NCBI GenBank assembly: GCA_030645915.1
Contig: JAUSNO010000014.1
Span: 1-64,000, forward strand
Direction of reading: 5' to 3'
Length of the DNA: 64,000 nucleotides
Source of the DNA: Undibacterium sp.
GTDB taxonomy: Bacteria > Pseudomonadota > Gammaproteobacteria > Burkholderiales > Burkholderiaceae_D
How positions within the stretch are numbered: the first letter of the stretch is position 1; each line of letters opens with the position of its first letter. Shown one piece after another: positions 57,201 through 64,000 of this stretch. Under the pieces are notes generated by a model, which did not search any database, was not told the origin of the DNA, and saw only the letters and a list, made by a program, of their open reading frames with translations. A program made the translations under genes and the position numbers.

Positions 57201-57531
57201 GACACTGGCGCGTGGCGGCATGACGTCGCTGGAGATCATCCGTGTGGCAACCCTCAATGGGGCAAAATATCTGGGTATGGATAAAGACATAGGTTCGTTG
57301 GAAGTGGGCAAACTCGCTGATTTGCTTATCATCGATGGTGATCTGCTTAAAGATATACGGCAATCTGATACAGTCTCGCAAGTGATGATCAACGGACGTC
57401 TATACGATACCGCCAGCATGAATGAAGTTGGCGCGCGTCCAAAGAGCAGAAAACCTTTGTTCTTTGAAGGTAAGAGCGCTGCCGGTATGTCGGTAGAGGT
57501 CATTAGTCATGGAGAAGGGCACGGCGATTAA
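54241..57531 (+). CDS. Secreted beta-propeller/amidohydrolase fusion
   Basis: The 1096-residue protein starts at the ATG at 54241, giving a clean signal peptide with cleavage near TAAFAADP. The first half (about 30-690) is a TolB-like beta-propeller with repeated SPDGKQ motifs. The second half (about 700-1080) is an amidohydrolase: VHWHGGMGEG metal motif, SVKSYNQPRR with the Lys, GIEHALPV, NLGAHGQREGLGAHWEM and KLADLLIIDGDL. The propeller may position a peptide or cyclic substrate for the hydrolase. Substrate unknown. Confidence 0.88.
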   Translation: MRHFYSIFSGLLITLISTAAFAADPAKDSADKKKWDVNHPPGEALTVALDTTSGTWMSVDVSPDGKQIVFDMLGDLYVMPVAGGEAKAITHTVAWEMQARFSPDGKQLTYMSDAGGGDNVWVMNVDGSEAHAVTKEDFRLLNNPVWHPNGQYIAARKHYTGTRSLGSGEIWLYHTSGGAGVQLNEKATWQKDLGEPAFSPDGRYVYYSQDTTAGKSFEYNKNSNGQIYQIFRKDLRDGKTIAIVSGAGGAVRPTPSPDGKYLAFVRRLRIKDKSESTLFLKNLSTGEEVPAWGQLERDMQEAWAVHGVYPAFSWLPDSKQIVVWAKGKIWRVDPFAKTAAEISFHIKDSREVRAAVRYATEVAPDQFDVRQLRWVNVSPQGDKVIYSALGYLYVRDLPEGKPRRLSKQEEHFEYFPKFSRDGNSVVFSTWNDDKSGSVRSINLRTGQETILTKEAGKYQEPVFSPDGKQVVFVKVRGGYLTTPWHGLNTGVYVVNADGKSEPRLLTDEGSAPQFGKESDHVYLTRTEHTGEVDWSTSLVRFRLDKSEQIAVAKGEFVEDFAISPDGAWLAFSERFHAYVAPMPLAGKAVTVGSKMDGLPVRQLDVNAGEYLHWAGDSKKLHFSLGDELFSSPLSGAFTFVPGAPKELAKPAEAGMKIGFREVADKPDGVTVISGARVVTMKGDEIIENARIVIKGNRIAEIGAADKVAIPTGAKQIAANGKTIIPGIVDVHWHGGMGEGQVIPQQSWINYASLAFGVTTIHDPSNDTAEIFTHSEMQRAGKVVGPRIFSTGTILYGAKANMSAIVNNVDDALTHLKRLKAAGAISVKSYNQPRREQRQQVLEAARQTGMMVVPEGGSLFQHNMNMVIDGHTGIEHALPVANVYDDVKQLWSQTKVGYTPTLIVGYGGLDGEHYWYARTDVWKHPLLSKYVPRSVLEARSIRRETAPEEDFNVFNIARAATELQRAGVPVNLGAHGQREGLGAHWEMWTLARGGMTSLEIIRVATLNGAKYLGMDKDIGSLEVGKLADLLIIDGDLLKDIRQSDTVSQVMINGRLYDTASMNEVGARPKSRKPLFFEGKSAAGMSVEVISHGEGHGD

Positions 57532-57560
57532 ATTTGCTGAAGTGGCCTGGAGATGAAAAT

Positions 57561-57584
57561 AAAAGCCGCTGTTGAGCGGCTTTT
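57561..57584 (+). terminator. Rho-independent terminator after the amidohydrolase
   Basis: AAAAGCCGCT pairs with AGCGGCTTTT across a GTTG loop, 29 bases after the stop codon. The T run is short. Confidence 0.85.
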
Positions 57585-58069
57585 GTCATGTATCCGACCT
57601 CGCTTTATCGGGTGTTGACAATTGTAAACAGGCAGGGCTGTAGCGCACTATCCATCAGTGTTTCCAGCCTGTCTGCTCTGCAAGGCACGTCCAGCTTGCG
57701 TGCTGGAGGGTATCCTTATTTTTTATGTATTCATCTGAGTGCCAATACGATGAGCGGTGCTCAAATTATTTTGTGGTATCGGCATGCTTCCTGCTTTACA
57801 TTTTTTTGGTGGGCCTGATAGTGCCGTATTTGATAACTGGCCGGCAGCCGAGATTATCCTTGTGTTCAGGTGCGTCAAAAGGGAAATTCGGTGCTATCGT
57901 AATGGTTTCTGCCTGGAACTAATTTGTACGCGCCATTCATCAAGCAAACGCTGATTCATGCTTCAACATGAATTGGACGCTGCGGGATGCACTATTGTCG
58001 TGCGGCACTGTGCTTTGAAGGTGCGCAGTGTGAAAAATTTAATGAAAAACAATTTAAATAGGAGTGGAT
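57585..58069. other. Gap with repeat copy 7 and no gene
   Basis: Beyond the palindromic repeat at 57630-57713 the small open frames in this stretch (such as from 57725) have no protein-like features. The last 60 bases form the leader of the TonB-like lipoprotein gene, with an AGGAG ribosome site. Confidence 0.5.
57630..57713. repeat. Dispersed palindromic repeat, copy 7
   Basis: It shares GCGCACTATCCATCAGTGTTT on the left and GCTTGCGTGCTGGAGGG on the right, with CAGCCTGTCTGC in the middle. It is more diverged from copies 5 and 6 than they are from each other, and follows the terminator of the amidohydrolase gene. Confidence 0.72.
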
Positions 58070-58846
58070 ATGGTTGCGGTAGTGCGTCAAGTAACTGAAA
58101 AAGAATTGAAACCGATGTTAACTTTCTTAGTTTGCATAGGTTTCGCTGTCTTTATTTCTGGCTGTCAGAAAAACGAACAGCCAGAAACAACGGCAGCCCC
58201 CGCAGCCACGACTGCAGCGACAAATGAGCCGGCGCCAGAAGCGGCTTCGTCCGCACCAACGGGATTGGTAAAAAGTGCAACGCGTCATACTGAAGAAACA
58301 GCGAATGTCACCAAATGGTGGGATATCGCTGAAAAAAAGACCGCAGCCCAGATTGCCCGTGACGAAAAATTGGCCAAGGAGGCAAAGGAGCTCAAGCTAG
58401 CACAGGAGGCTAAACAGGCACAGGAAGCAAAGATTTTGGCAGCAAAAGCAGCAGTCAATGTGCGTGAGCCAGCTAAGGTGGCAGTGATCACACCTACACC
58501 AGTCGTTGCGAAAACAGTCGAGGCGCCAACACCCGTGGCCGTGGCAAAAATTGCTCCTCCACCTGTTCAGGCGGCACCAGTATTCGAGACGCTGAAATTT
58601 CTGTCTGGTGCCCAGCCAGGGTTTCCTAGTGTTGCTGTTAGGGCTGGATATACTCAGGGATTTTTAAGTGTCCGTCTTTTCATTGAGAAAAATGGCAGCG
58701 TATCAAAAGTGGAAATCATAGAGGCTAAGCCAAAAAAATATTTTGACAAGGAGGTAGTTGCAACCGTATTGGGCTGGAAATACGCGCCAATTTCCAATCC
58801 TCAGACTAAGATAGTTGAGTTCAATTTTAAAGCGGATAATTTTTAG
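58070..58846 (+). CDS. Lipoprotein with a TonB C-terminal-type domain
   Basis: The 258-residue protein has a lipoprotein signal (MLTFLVCIGFAVFISGC, lipobox ISGC) preceded by a short basic region. A Thr/Ala/Pro spacer (about 36-70) and an Ala/Lys/Glu helical stretch rich in AKEA repeats (about 90-140) lead to a Pro/Val segment and a TonB-like domain (about 185-258; GYTQGFLSVRLFIEKNGSV and VATVLGWKYAPI). Classical TonB has an inner-membrane helix, not a lipid anchor. No ExbB/ExbD genes adjoin, so a role other than energy transduction is likely. Start at the ATG at 58070, behind AGGAG. Confidence 0.75.
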   Translation: MVAVVRQVTEKELKPMLTFLVCIGFAVFISGCQKNEQPETTAAPAATTAATNEPAPEAASSAPTGLVKSATRHTEETANVTKWWDIAEKKTAAQIARDEKLAKEAKELKLAQEAKQAQEAKILAAKAAVNVREPAKVAVITPTPVVAKTVEAPTPVAVAKIAPPPVQAAPVFETLKFLSGAQPGFPSVAVRAGYTQGFLSVRLFIEKNGSVSKVEIIEAKPKKYFDKEVVATVLGWKYAPISNPQTKIVEFNFKADNF

Positions 58847-58919
58847 TTAATTTATTGGACTGGATTTGATGTTGCTCGCCAGGTGTTATCATCGTTAATT
58901 TTTTGGCAATTCCAGGCGA

Positions 58920-59528
58920 ATGATATCCATGAATATAGTATTGAAACTGTTGCAACTGGGAAGCTTGTTTGTATATTTGCAACTTCCCCTGTTTGCCCAC
59001 GCCCAGCAACATCCTGCAGACTCTTGGGAAATCGGCATAGACCTTGGTTATTTAACCAAAATCAGGCATAACTCACCTCTTGACTACGTCATCGTTCCCA
59101 CGCAGTTGCTCTGGCGTACCCCGGCAGCTTTTGATCTTTGGCGGGGCGAAGGCGGAGCGCGATTGGCTGTGCGGCAACGATTGGCGATAGTGGCCGAGAC
59201 ATATTTGAAGGGCGCTGAAGATTATTACTTTGGTTTTTCCGGTTCCCCGAGCATTGAACTTTGGACCGCCGATCAAAAAACCGCACTGTTCTATGAAATA
59301 GGCGGTGGTGCTGGTTTGATAAACGCAAAGAAAATAGCCGGCGCACAAGGACAAAATTTCACACTCAATTGGTTTACCCAAGTGGGTGTACGCCACCAAT
59401 TAAGCAAAAAAATGGCAATCACTGGTGGCGCTTACTTTACGCATCACTCCAATTTAGGCATGACTAAACCCAATCCAGGTATTGATGTCTTAGGTTTAAA
59501 TTTTGGCATCGTATGGCAACTAGAGTAG
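58920..59528 (+). CDS. PagL-like outer membrane lipid A 3-O-deacylase
   Basis: This 202-residue beta-barrel protein has a signal peptide ending near AHAQQ. The active site YFTHHSNLG (His-x-Ser) and the following TKPNPGIDVLGLNFG match PagL, in which a Glu after the PNxGI motif completes the triad. Here that position reads Asp. The overall length and C-terminal WQLE fit the family. It follows the TonB-like lipoprotein gene after 73 bases; the two may share a transcript. Confidence 0.82.
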   Translation: MISMNIVLKLLQLGSLFVYLQLPLFAHAQQHPADSWEIGIDLGYLTKIRHNSPLDYVIVPTQLLWRTPAAFDLWRGEGGARLAVRQRLAIVAETYLKGAEDYYFGFSGSPSIELWTADQKTALFYEIGGGAGLINAKKIAGAQGQNFTLNWFTQVGVRHQLSKKMAITGGAYFTHHSNLGMTKPNPGIDVLGLNFGIVWQLE

Positions 59529-59752
59529 AGTCGCCATACGATGAAAGTTGAGTGAATGATCATAAAATTGCAGTTGCCGCGTCAAAGCGCTAACGCTTGT
59601 CGTCTACCAATCCAATATGGATTGGCCAAAAAATGTAATAAACCCTGATTGCCAAGCCTGTAAGGCGCGCTAAATCCTTTACAATGTAGGGCAAATATCA
59701 AATTAGTCGTGCAATTGCAATTGACGCAAACAGCACACTTCAGGAAACCCTC

Positions 59753-60871
59753 ATGAGCATGTCAAATACCCAAGAAATTGTTGAAGAATTACGCGCAGGC
59801 CGTATGGTCATTTTAGTCGATGAAGAAGATAGGGAAAACGAAGGCGATCTTGTTTTAGCTGCTGACTTTGTAACGCCTGAAGCGATTAATTTTATGGCCA
59901 AATTTGGCCGCGGTTTAATTTGCCTGACGCTCACGGAAGAGCGTTGCGAGCAATTGAATCTGGCAATGATGACCAGTCGTAACGGTACCGCATACGGGAC
60001 TAATTTTACAGTGTCGATTGAAGCGGCGGAGGGTGTTACTACCGGTATTTCTGCTGCAGATCGTTCAAAAACTGTGCAAGTGGCGGTGGCAAAAAATACG
60101 ACGGCCAATGACATTGTCCAGCCTGGGCATGTGTTTCCCTTAAAGGCACAAAAAGGTGGCGTGTTGATGCGCGCTGGCCATACTGAAGCTGGGTGTGATT
60201 TGGCTGAACTGGCAGGGTTAACGCCTGCAGCGGTGATTTGCGAGATCATGAAGGATGACGGCACCATGGCTCGCTTGCCTGATTTGCTGGAATTTGCCCG
60301 AGAACATGGCTTGAAGATAGGCACGATTGCCGATCTAATTCATTATCGCAGTCAGACCGAAAGCCTGATCGAACGAGTGGCTGAACGCGAGATGCATACT
60401 GTGCATGGCAGCTTTAGAGCAATCGTATTTCGCGACAAGCCAAGCGGCTCTGCACATTTGGCTTTAATTCATGGAAACGTGAGTGTCGACAAAGAGGCTT
60501 TGGTACGTGTGCATCAGCCCGTGTCAATTCTTGATTTGCTGGAGAGTCGGATCTCTACCCACTCGTGGAACGTGGCTTCGGCTTTGGCTGCCATTAAAGC
60601 ATCCGATAGCGGTGTGATGGTATTGCTCAATTGCGAGGAAACGGCCGAACAAATGTTTGATCAATTCAAAGCCTTGAATACACCTGATGCGCGCCCGCAG
60701 GCGCGTGCAGCAAGAATGGATTTGCGCAATTATGGTATTGGTGCTCAGATATTGAAAGACGTTGGGGTAGGCCGCATGAAATTGTTGGCTAACCCAAGAA
60801 AAATGCCTTCAATGACAGGTTTTAATTTGGAAGTCGTCGGGTATTTGGATAAACCAAACGTCACAAACTAA
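59753..60871 (+). CDS. ribB: 3,4-dihydroxy-2-butanone 4-phosphate synthase with a degenerate GTP cyclohydrolase II-like domain
   Basis: The 372-residue protein starts with a normal DHBP synthase domain (1-205): [12 protein letters not shown], then [12 protein letters not shown] in the form [14 protein letters not shown], and ALDHVG-like segments. The C-terminal part (about 215-370) has the fold of GTP cyclohydrolase II, but the metal motif with three Cys (CxxGDxxxSxxCxC) is replaced by [18 protein letters not shown], with no Cys. This is the RibBX arrangement known from some proteobacteria: only the ribulose 5-phosphate reaction of riboflavin synthesis is expected. No FMN riboswitch is visible upstream. 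Confidence 0.92.
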   Translation: MSMSNTQEIVEELRAGRMVILVDEEDRENEGDLVLAADFVTPEAINFMAKFGRGLICLTLTEERCEQLNLAMMTSRNGTAYGTNFTVSIEAAEGVTTGISAADRSKTVQVAVAKNTTANDIVQPGHVFPLKAQKGGVLMRAGHTEAGCDLAELAGLTPAAVICEIMKDDGTMARLPDLLEFAREHGLKIGTIADLIHYRSQTESLIERVAEREMHTVHGSFRAIVFRDKPSGSAHLALIHGNVSVDKEALVRVHQPVSILDLLESRISTHSWNVASALAAIKASDSGVMVLLNCEETAEQMFDQFKALNTPDARPQARAARMDLRNYGIGAQILKDVGVGRMKLLANPRKMPSMTGFNLEVVGYLDKPNVTN

Positions 60872-60944
60872 GAAATAACACTATACAGATCGTTATATTT
60901 GCATAGCTTAATAAGTAATGCGCACAGGCGCAAGAAAGTACATC

Positions 60945-61442
60945 ATGACAGTCGGACATTTTGAATCAAGCCTGGATGGCGCAGGCGTAAGAATTGGTAT
61001 CGTGCAAGCACGTTTCAACGAGACCGTTGGTAATGGTTTGCTATCAGCCTGCCTTGCTGAGTTGAGTACTCTCGGTGTACTCAACGAAGATATTCTTCAC
61101 GTGACAGTACCAGGGGCATTAGAAGTGCCACTGGCACTGCAAAAACTGGCAGAAACGAATCAATTTGATGCGTTGATTGCACTGGGTGCTGTCATTCGTG
61201 GCGAGACTTATCACTTTGAGTTGGTGTCAAACGAATCTGGTGCAGGCATTACTCGCGTTGGTCTGGATGCTGGCATTCCTATCGCAAATGCCATTCTCAC
61301 GACTGAAAACGACGCGCAGGCAGAAGTACGGATGATAGAGAAGGGCATAGATGCTGCACGCGTCGCGGTAGAGATGGCAAACCTGACTTTGGCTCTTGAA
61401 GAACTGGCGGAAGCGACAGAAGATATTAGCTACGATGCTTGA
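60945..61442 (+). CDS. ribH: 6,7-dimethyl-8-ribityllumazine synthase
   Basis: The 165-residue enzyme joins the DHBP synthase product with the pyrimidine precursor to give lumazine. Motifs are [39 protein letters not shown] with the catalytic His, and [14 protein letters not shown] start at the ATG at 60945, although the frame extends to 60918. It lies 73 bases after ribB, in the usual riboflavin-nusB order. Confidence 0.97.
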   Translation: MTVGHFESSLDGAGVRIGIVQARFNETVGNGLLSACLAELSTLGVLNEDILHVTVPGALEVPLALQKLAETNQFDALIALGAVIRGETYHFELVSNESGAGITRVGLDAGIPIANAILTTENDAQAEVRMIEKGIDAARVAVEMANLTLALEELAEATEDISYDA

Positions 61443-61469
61443 TCAGAAATTAATTTGTAAGAGAACACA

Positions 61470-61934
61470 ATGACAATCAAAACCCAACACGCCAACCCTT
61501 CCAAGAGTCGTTCTCCACGCCATCGCGCTCGTGAGTTCGCTCTACAGGGATTGTATCAATGGCTGCTAAATAATGAAGATGCAGGCTCTATCGACGCACA
61601 TATTCGTGAAGCGCATGGTTTCGATAAGGCGGATAGAGAGCATTTTGATTCTTTGTTGCACGGAGCCATCAGGCAATCGATTCAATTAAGAGAAGAAATC
61701 GCGCCATTAATTGATCGCACTATTGCTGAACTCTCGCCGATCGAACATGCTGCATTGTTGATTGGTGCTTTCGAGTTACAAAATCATATCGAAATTCCAT
61801 ATCGCGTAGTAATCAATGAAGCAGTGGAATTGACTAAATCATTTGGTGGACAGGACGGACATAAGTACGTGAATGGTGTGCTTGATAAGTTAGCTGCAAG
61901 ATTGCGCGCGACTGAAATCAGCGCCAGTAAATAG
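61470..61934 (+). CDS. nusB: Transcription antitermination protein NusB
   Basis: The 154-residue all-helical protein has the N-terminal [20 protein letters not shown] and the C-terminal [32 protein letters not shown]. It binds boxA RNA with NusE for rRNA antitermination. It lies 27 bases after ribH in a standard operon and is followed by a terminator. Confidence 0.98.
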   Translation: MTIKTQHANPSKSRSPRHRAREFALQGLYQWLLNNEDAGSIDAHIREAHGFDKADREHFDSLLHGAIRQSIQLREEIAPLIDRTIAELSPIEHAALLIGAFELQNHIEIPYRVVINEAVELTKSFGGQDGHKYVNGVLDKLAARLRATEISASK

Positions 61935-62008
61935 GGCCGCCAATCGGCCTCTCATTAGCGATGTCACACCTAACGAGACCTTAGTTAGTTTTGTTTAAAT
62001 ATTTGTTG

Positions 62009-62047
62009 AACGCCTTATTTTCGAATGCGAAGTAAGGCGTTTTTTTT
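62009..62047 (+). terminator. Rho-independent terminator after nusB
   Basis: AACGCCTTA (62009-62017) pairs with TAAGGCGTT (62033-62041), followed by a run of eight T, 74 bases after the nusB stop. The stem ends just before the aminotransferase ribosome site. Confidence 0.88.
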
Positions 62048-62057
62048 GGGATGAATT

Positions 62058-63236
62058 GTGGAAAATAACCTGGCTTCGCGTCTCGCAAATATTGCTCCGT
62101 TTCATGTGATGGAACTGGCCAAGATGGCTGCAGAGCTTGAAAAACAAGGGCGGCATATTGTTCATATGGGAATCGGTGAGCCCGATTTCACTGCGCCGCA
62201 GGTCGTGATTGATGCCGCAATCAAGGCGATGAGTGAAGGACGCCTGCAATATACTTCATCGCTTGGGCTCCCTGAGTTGCGACAGGCGATTGCGCAGCAT
62301 TATTTAAATAAGTATCAGTTAATGATTCCGGCCAGTCGTATTATTGTGACAGCAGGGGCGTCTGCGGCACTGATGCTGGCGTGCGCCGCGTTGGTCGATT
62401 CAGGGACCGAGGTGCTTATGCCTGATCCGAGTTATCCCTGTAATCGCCATTTCGTAGCTGCATTTGAGGGTGTTGCGAAGTTGATCAGCTGCGGCCCGCT
62501 TGAGCGTTTTCAGCTATCAGATAAGTTGGTTCGCCAGTATTGGAGCGAGAATTGCAAAGGAGTGTTGTTAGCATCCCCATCCAATCCAACAGGAACATCA
62601 ATTGATCCGGATGAGCTTGCGAAAATTATTGCTACGGTAAAAGAGAAAAATGGATTCACCATCGTTGATGAAATTTATCAAGGTTTAAGCTATGACGCAG
62701 CGCCATTTTCTGCTTTGCTCTTGGATGATGACGTTATCGTCATCAACAGTTTTAGCAAGTATTTCAATATGACCGGATGGCGTTTGGGTTGGCTGGTGGT
62801 GCCAGAACGGATTGTCCCGCAGATAGAAAAACTTGCGCAAAATCTGTTTATTTGCCCCTCTTCGGTAGCTCAATATGCGGCGCTAGCCTGTTTTTCTGAA
62901 GAGGCAATCCAGATATTTGAACAGCGCAAGGACGAGTTTAAGCGACGTCGCGACTACCTTGTTCCTGCATTGCGTGATTTAGGGTTTATTGTGCCTGCAA
63001 CACCAGACGGTGCTTTTTATGTTTATGCTGACTGTTCCCGGTTTTCTGACGATGCAGATCGATTTTCCAAGGAAATACTGAATGAGGCGGGAGTGGTAAT
63101 TGTTCCTGGCCTTGATTTTGGCCCTTCTACGGCGCGTCAATATGTGCGTATTTCGTATGCGACTTCAATGGCAAATCTGGAGGAAGCTGTGAAGCGGATT
63201 GGTAATTATTTGCAAAAACGGTCAAATGCGAGTTGA
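62058..63236 (+). CDS. PLP-dependent aminotransferase (class I)
   Basis: The 392-residue protein starts with GTG and has VHMGIGEPDFTAPQVVIDAA, TAGASAALMLACAAL, SPSNPTGTSIDPDEL and the Schiff-base Lys in NSFSKYFNMTGWRLGWLV. The C-terminal Arg for the alpha-carboxylate is in QYVRISYATS. It belongs to the aspartate/alanine/aromatic aminotransferase group; the amino acid specificity cannot be read. It starts 10 bases after the nusB terminator. Confidence 0.92.
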   Translation: MENNLASRLANIAPFHVMELAKMAAELEKQGRHIVHMGIGEPDFTAPQVVIDAAIKAMSEGRLQYTSSLGLPELRQAIAQHYLNKYQLMIPASRIIVTAGASAALMLACAALVDSGTEVLMPDPSYPCNRHFVAAFEGVAKLISCGPLERFQLSDKLVRQYWSENCKGVLLASPSNPTGTSIDPDELAKIIATVKEKNGFTIVDEIYQGLSYDAAPFSALLLDDDVIVINSFSKYFNMTGWRLGWLVVPERIVPQIEKLAQNLFICPSSVAQYAALACFSEEAIQIFEQRKDEFKRRRDYLVPALRDLGFIVPATPDGAFYVYADCSRFSDDADRFSKEILNEAGVVIVPGLDFGPSTARQYVRISYATSMANLEEAVKRIGNYLQKRSNAS

Positions 63237-63252
63237 ACGGTGTTGGTTTGGC

Positions 63253-63648
63253 TCACTCAAAGCTATATTCAAGCAAGACTTGTGAGGGATTGTCGGTGCC
63301 GCTAGTCCAGGTTGTTCGACCGTGCCCTTTTATTCCGATCAAATCGCCGGTTCCAGAGCCATACAGTACATTTAACATGCTTTCAGTACGACCGGATTTG
63401 ACTGATCCTATGTGTTGAAGAATAAATCCACCGTTGCGATCACCGATGCGACCTGTAATGTGCTCAAGTCCGACAAAATTGGCCGCACCTGTATCACTGG
63501 CAAACGTGAGACATTCAAAACGGGCTTCAGCTTCAATATCTCCGGCATACCGATGGTTCACTTTTGAACGGGTTAAGCCTGTCAGCTGATCGAACTTTTC
63601 GTCGATACCTTTTAATTTTACTGTTCCGAATGCAAGCATATAATTCAA
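63253..63648 (-). CDS. DUF3224 family protein
   Basis: The 131-residue protein is a small all-beta barrel of the DUF3224/allene-oxide-cyclase-like type: AEARFECLTFAS, FVGLEHITGRIGDRNGGFILQHIGSV, and SGTGDLIGIKGHGRTT are typical. The function is unknown. It is convergent with the aminotransferase gene, 16 bases away. The start could be 63648 or 63639. Confidence 0.8.
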   Translation of the reverse strand: MNYMLAFGTVKLKGIDEKFDQLTGLTRSKVNHRYAGDIEAEARFECLTFASDTGAANFVGLEHITGRIGDRNGGFILQHIGSVKSGRTESMLNVLYGSGTGDLIGIKGHGRTTWTSGTDNPSQVLLEYSFE

Positions 63649-63991
63649 CCTCAGCCATAAAAAATTTAACAGCGTACAAGTCAGCGCGAATCAGTCTACT
63701 TGTGGGTGACACAATTCGCGTTGAGGCTTCACCTTTTGGGTATTGCCACACATTTTTCTTTGTGTTTTTGCCGAATATTTTGGCTATTCGCCATAAACAA
63801 CAGAAAAGCTGTGTCCGAGTCGCTTGTCGATATGTAATGGTTATTTTTCATTCAAATGCAATTCGGTAGCATAGTATTTCAAAGATGACCTATCATGTCC
63901 ACTCACAATTTTGCATACTTTATGTGAATTCATTATGTTGTTTTTGTATTGGAGAGTTAAAAAGCGCTAATCTTGAGATGAAAGGTGGGAA
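63649..63991. other. Divergent gap at the window end
   Basis: No frame here has protein-like features; the plus frame from 63564 is antisense to DUF3224. It should hold the promoters of the DUF3224 gene and of the gene beginning at 63992. Confidence 0.45.
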
Positions 63992-64000
63992 ATGATGTTG
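63992..64000 (+). CDS. Possible start of a gene cut by the window edge
   Basis: AAAGGTGGGAA lies just before ATGATGTTG, which looks like a ribosome site and start codon. Only three codons are visible. Confidence 0.35.

Noticed and set aside
57725..57954. Two short plus-strand open frames after the amidohydrolase gene
   Set aside because: They overlap in different frames, lack ribosome sites and show no protein-like pattern.
59530..59752. FMN riboswitch before ribB
   Set aside because: The conserved FMN aptamer core segments are not visible in the 220 bases before the start codon.
63564..63869. 101-residue plus-strand frame near the end
   Set aside because: It is antisense to the DUF3224 gene for its first third and then AT-rich non-coding-looking sequence.

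Overview
The window looks like a chromosomal segment of a betaproteobacterium, probably Burkholderiales and close to Oxalobacteraceae such as Undibacterium. That placement is inferred from protein flavour and from the pyrG-kdsA-eno-ftsB order; no rRNA or tRNA is visible to confirm it. Most of the window is ordinary core genome, with one clear accessory island at about 31.5-41.1 kb.

Layout. 0.5-3.2 kb: two-subunit molybdenum hydroxylase (isoquinoline 1-oxidoreductase type). 3.5-6.3 kb: orphan TPR-GAF histidine kinase. 6.6-11.7 kb: TatD nuclease, ComEC, an alpha/beta hydrolase and an LpxR-type lipid A deacylase. 11.8-16.2 kb: pyrG, kdsA, eno, ftsB. 16.3-19.7 kb: RDD membrane protein and a GAF-PAS-GGDEF-EAL protein. 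19.9-26.8 kb: a tightly overlapping eight-gene minus-strand operon (FAD oxidoreductase, DUF1365, CFA-type methyltransferase, chalcone-isomerase-like, GPH/MFS transporter, DUF3833 lipoprotein, SDR, NTF2-like) that probably modifies membrane lipids. It is divergent from a TetR regulator and a MATE exporter. 29-31.5 kb: Hsp33, gamma carbonic anhydrase, DUF455.

The island (31.5-41.1 kb) is AT-richer than its surroundings. It lies between two nearly identical copies (74 of 76 bases) of a dispersed palindromic repeat. It holds a small phage-like minus operon with a free-standing FtsK-gamma-type domain and a cut-off HAD gene, a triple-repeat Cys/His mini-protein, a plus-strand set ending in a DUF262/HNH protein of the GmrSD type, a convergent pair of a Cas4-like/DUF2779 nuclease and a WYL regulator, and an IS66-type element. 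I read it as a candidate antiphage island; the function is inference.

41.2-64 kb: a secreted unknown with a FlgT-like protein; an acyl-CoA synthetase and alpha/beta hydrolase sharing a palindromic operator; a patatin-like protein with altered catalytic residues; a PLP gamma-family enzyme; a YbbP-like permease; truncated hemoglobin; rmuC; a beta-propeller/amidohydrolase fusion; a TonB-box-like lipoprotein; a PagL-like deacylase; the riboflavin/nusB block (ribB with a degenerate cyclohydrolase domain, ribH, nusB); an aminotransferase; and a DUF3224 protein.

A family of seven hairpin-forming intergenic repeats and two MITE-like elements with inverted ends are spread through the window.
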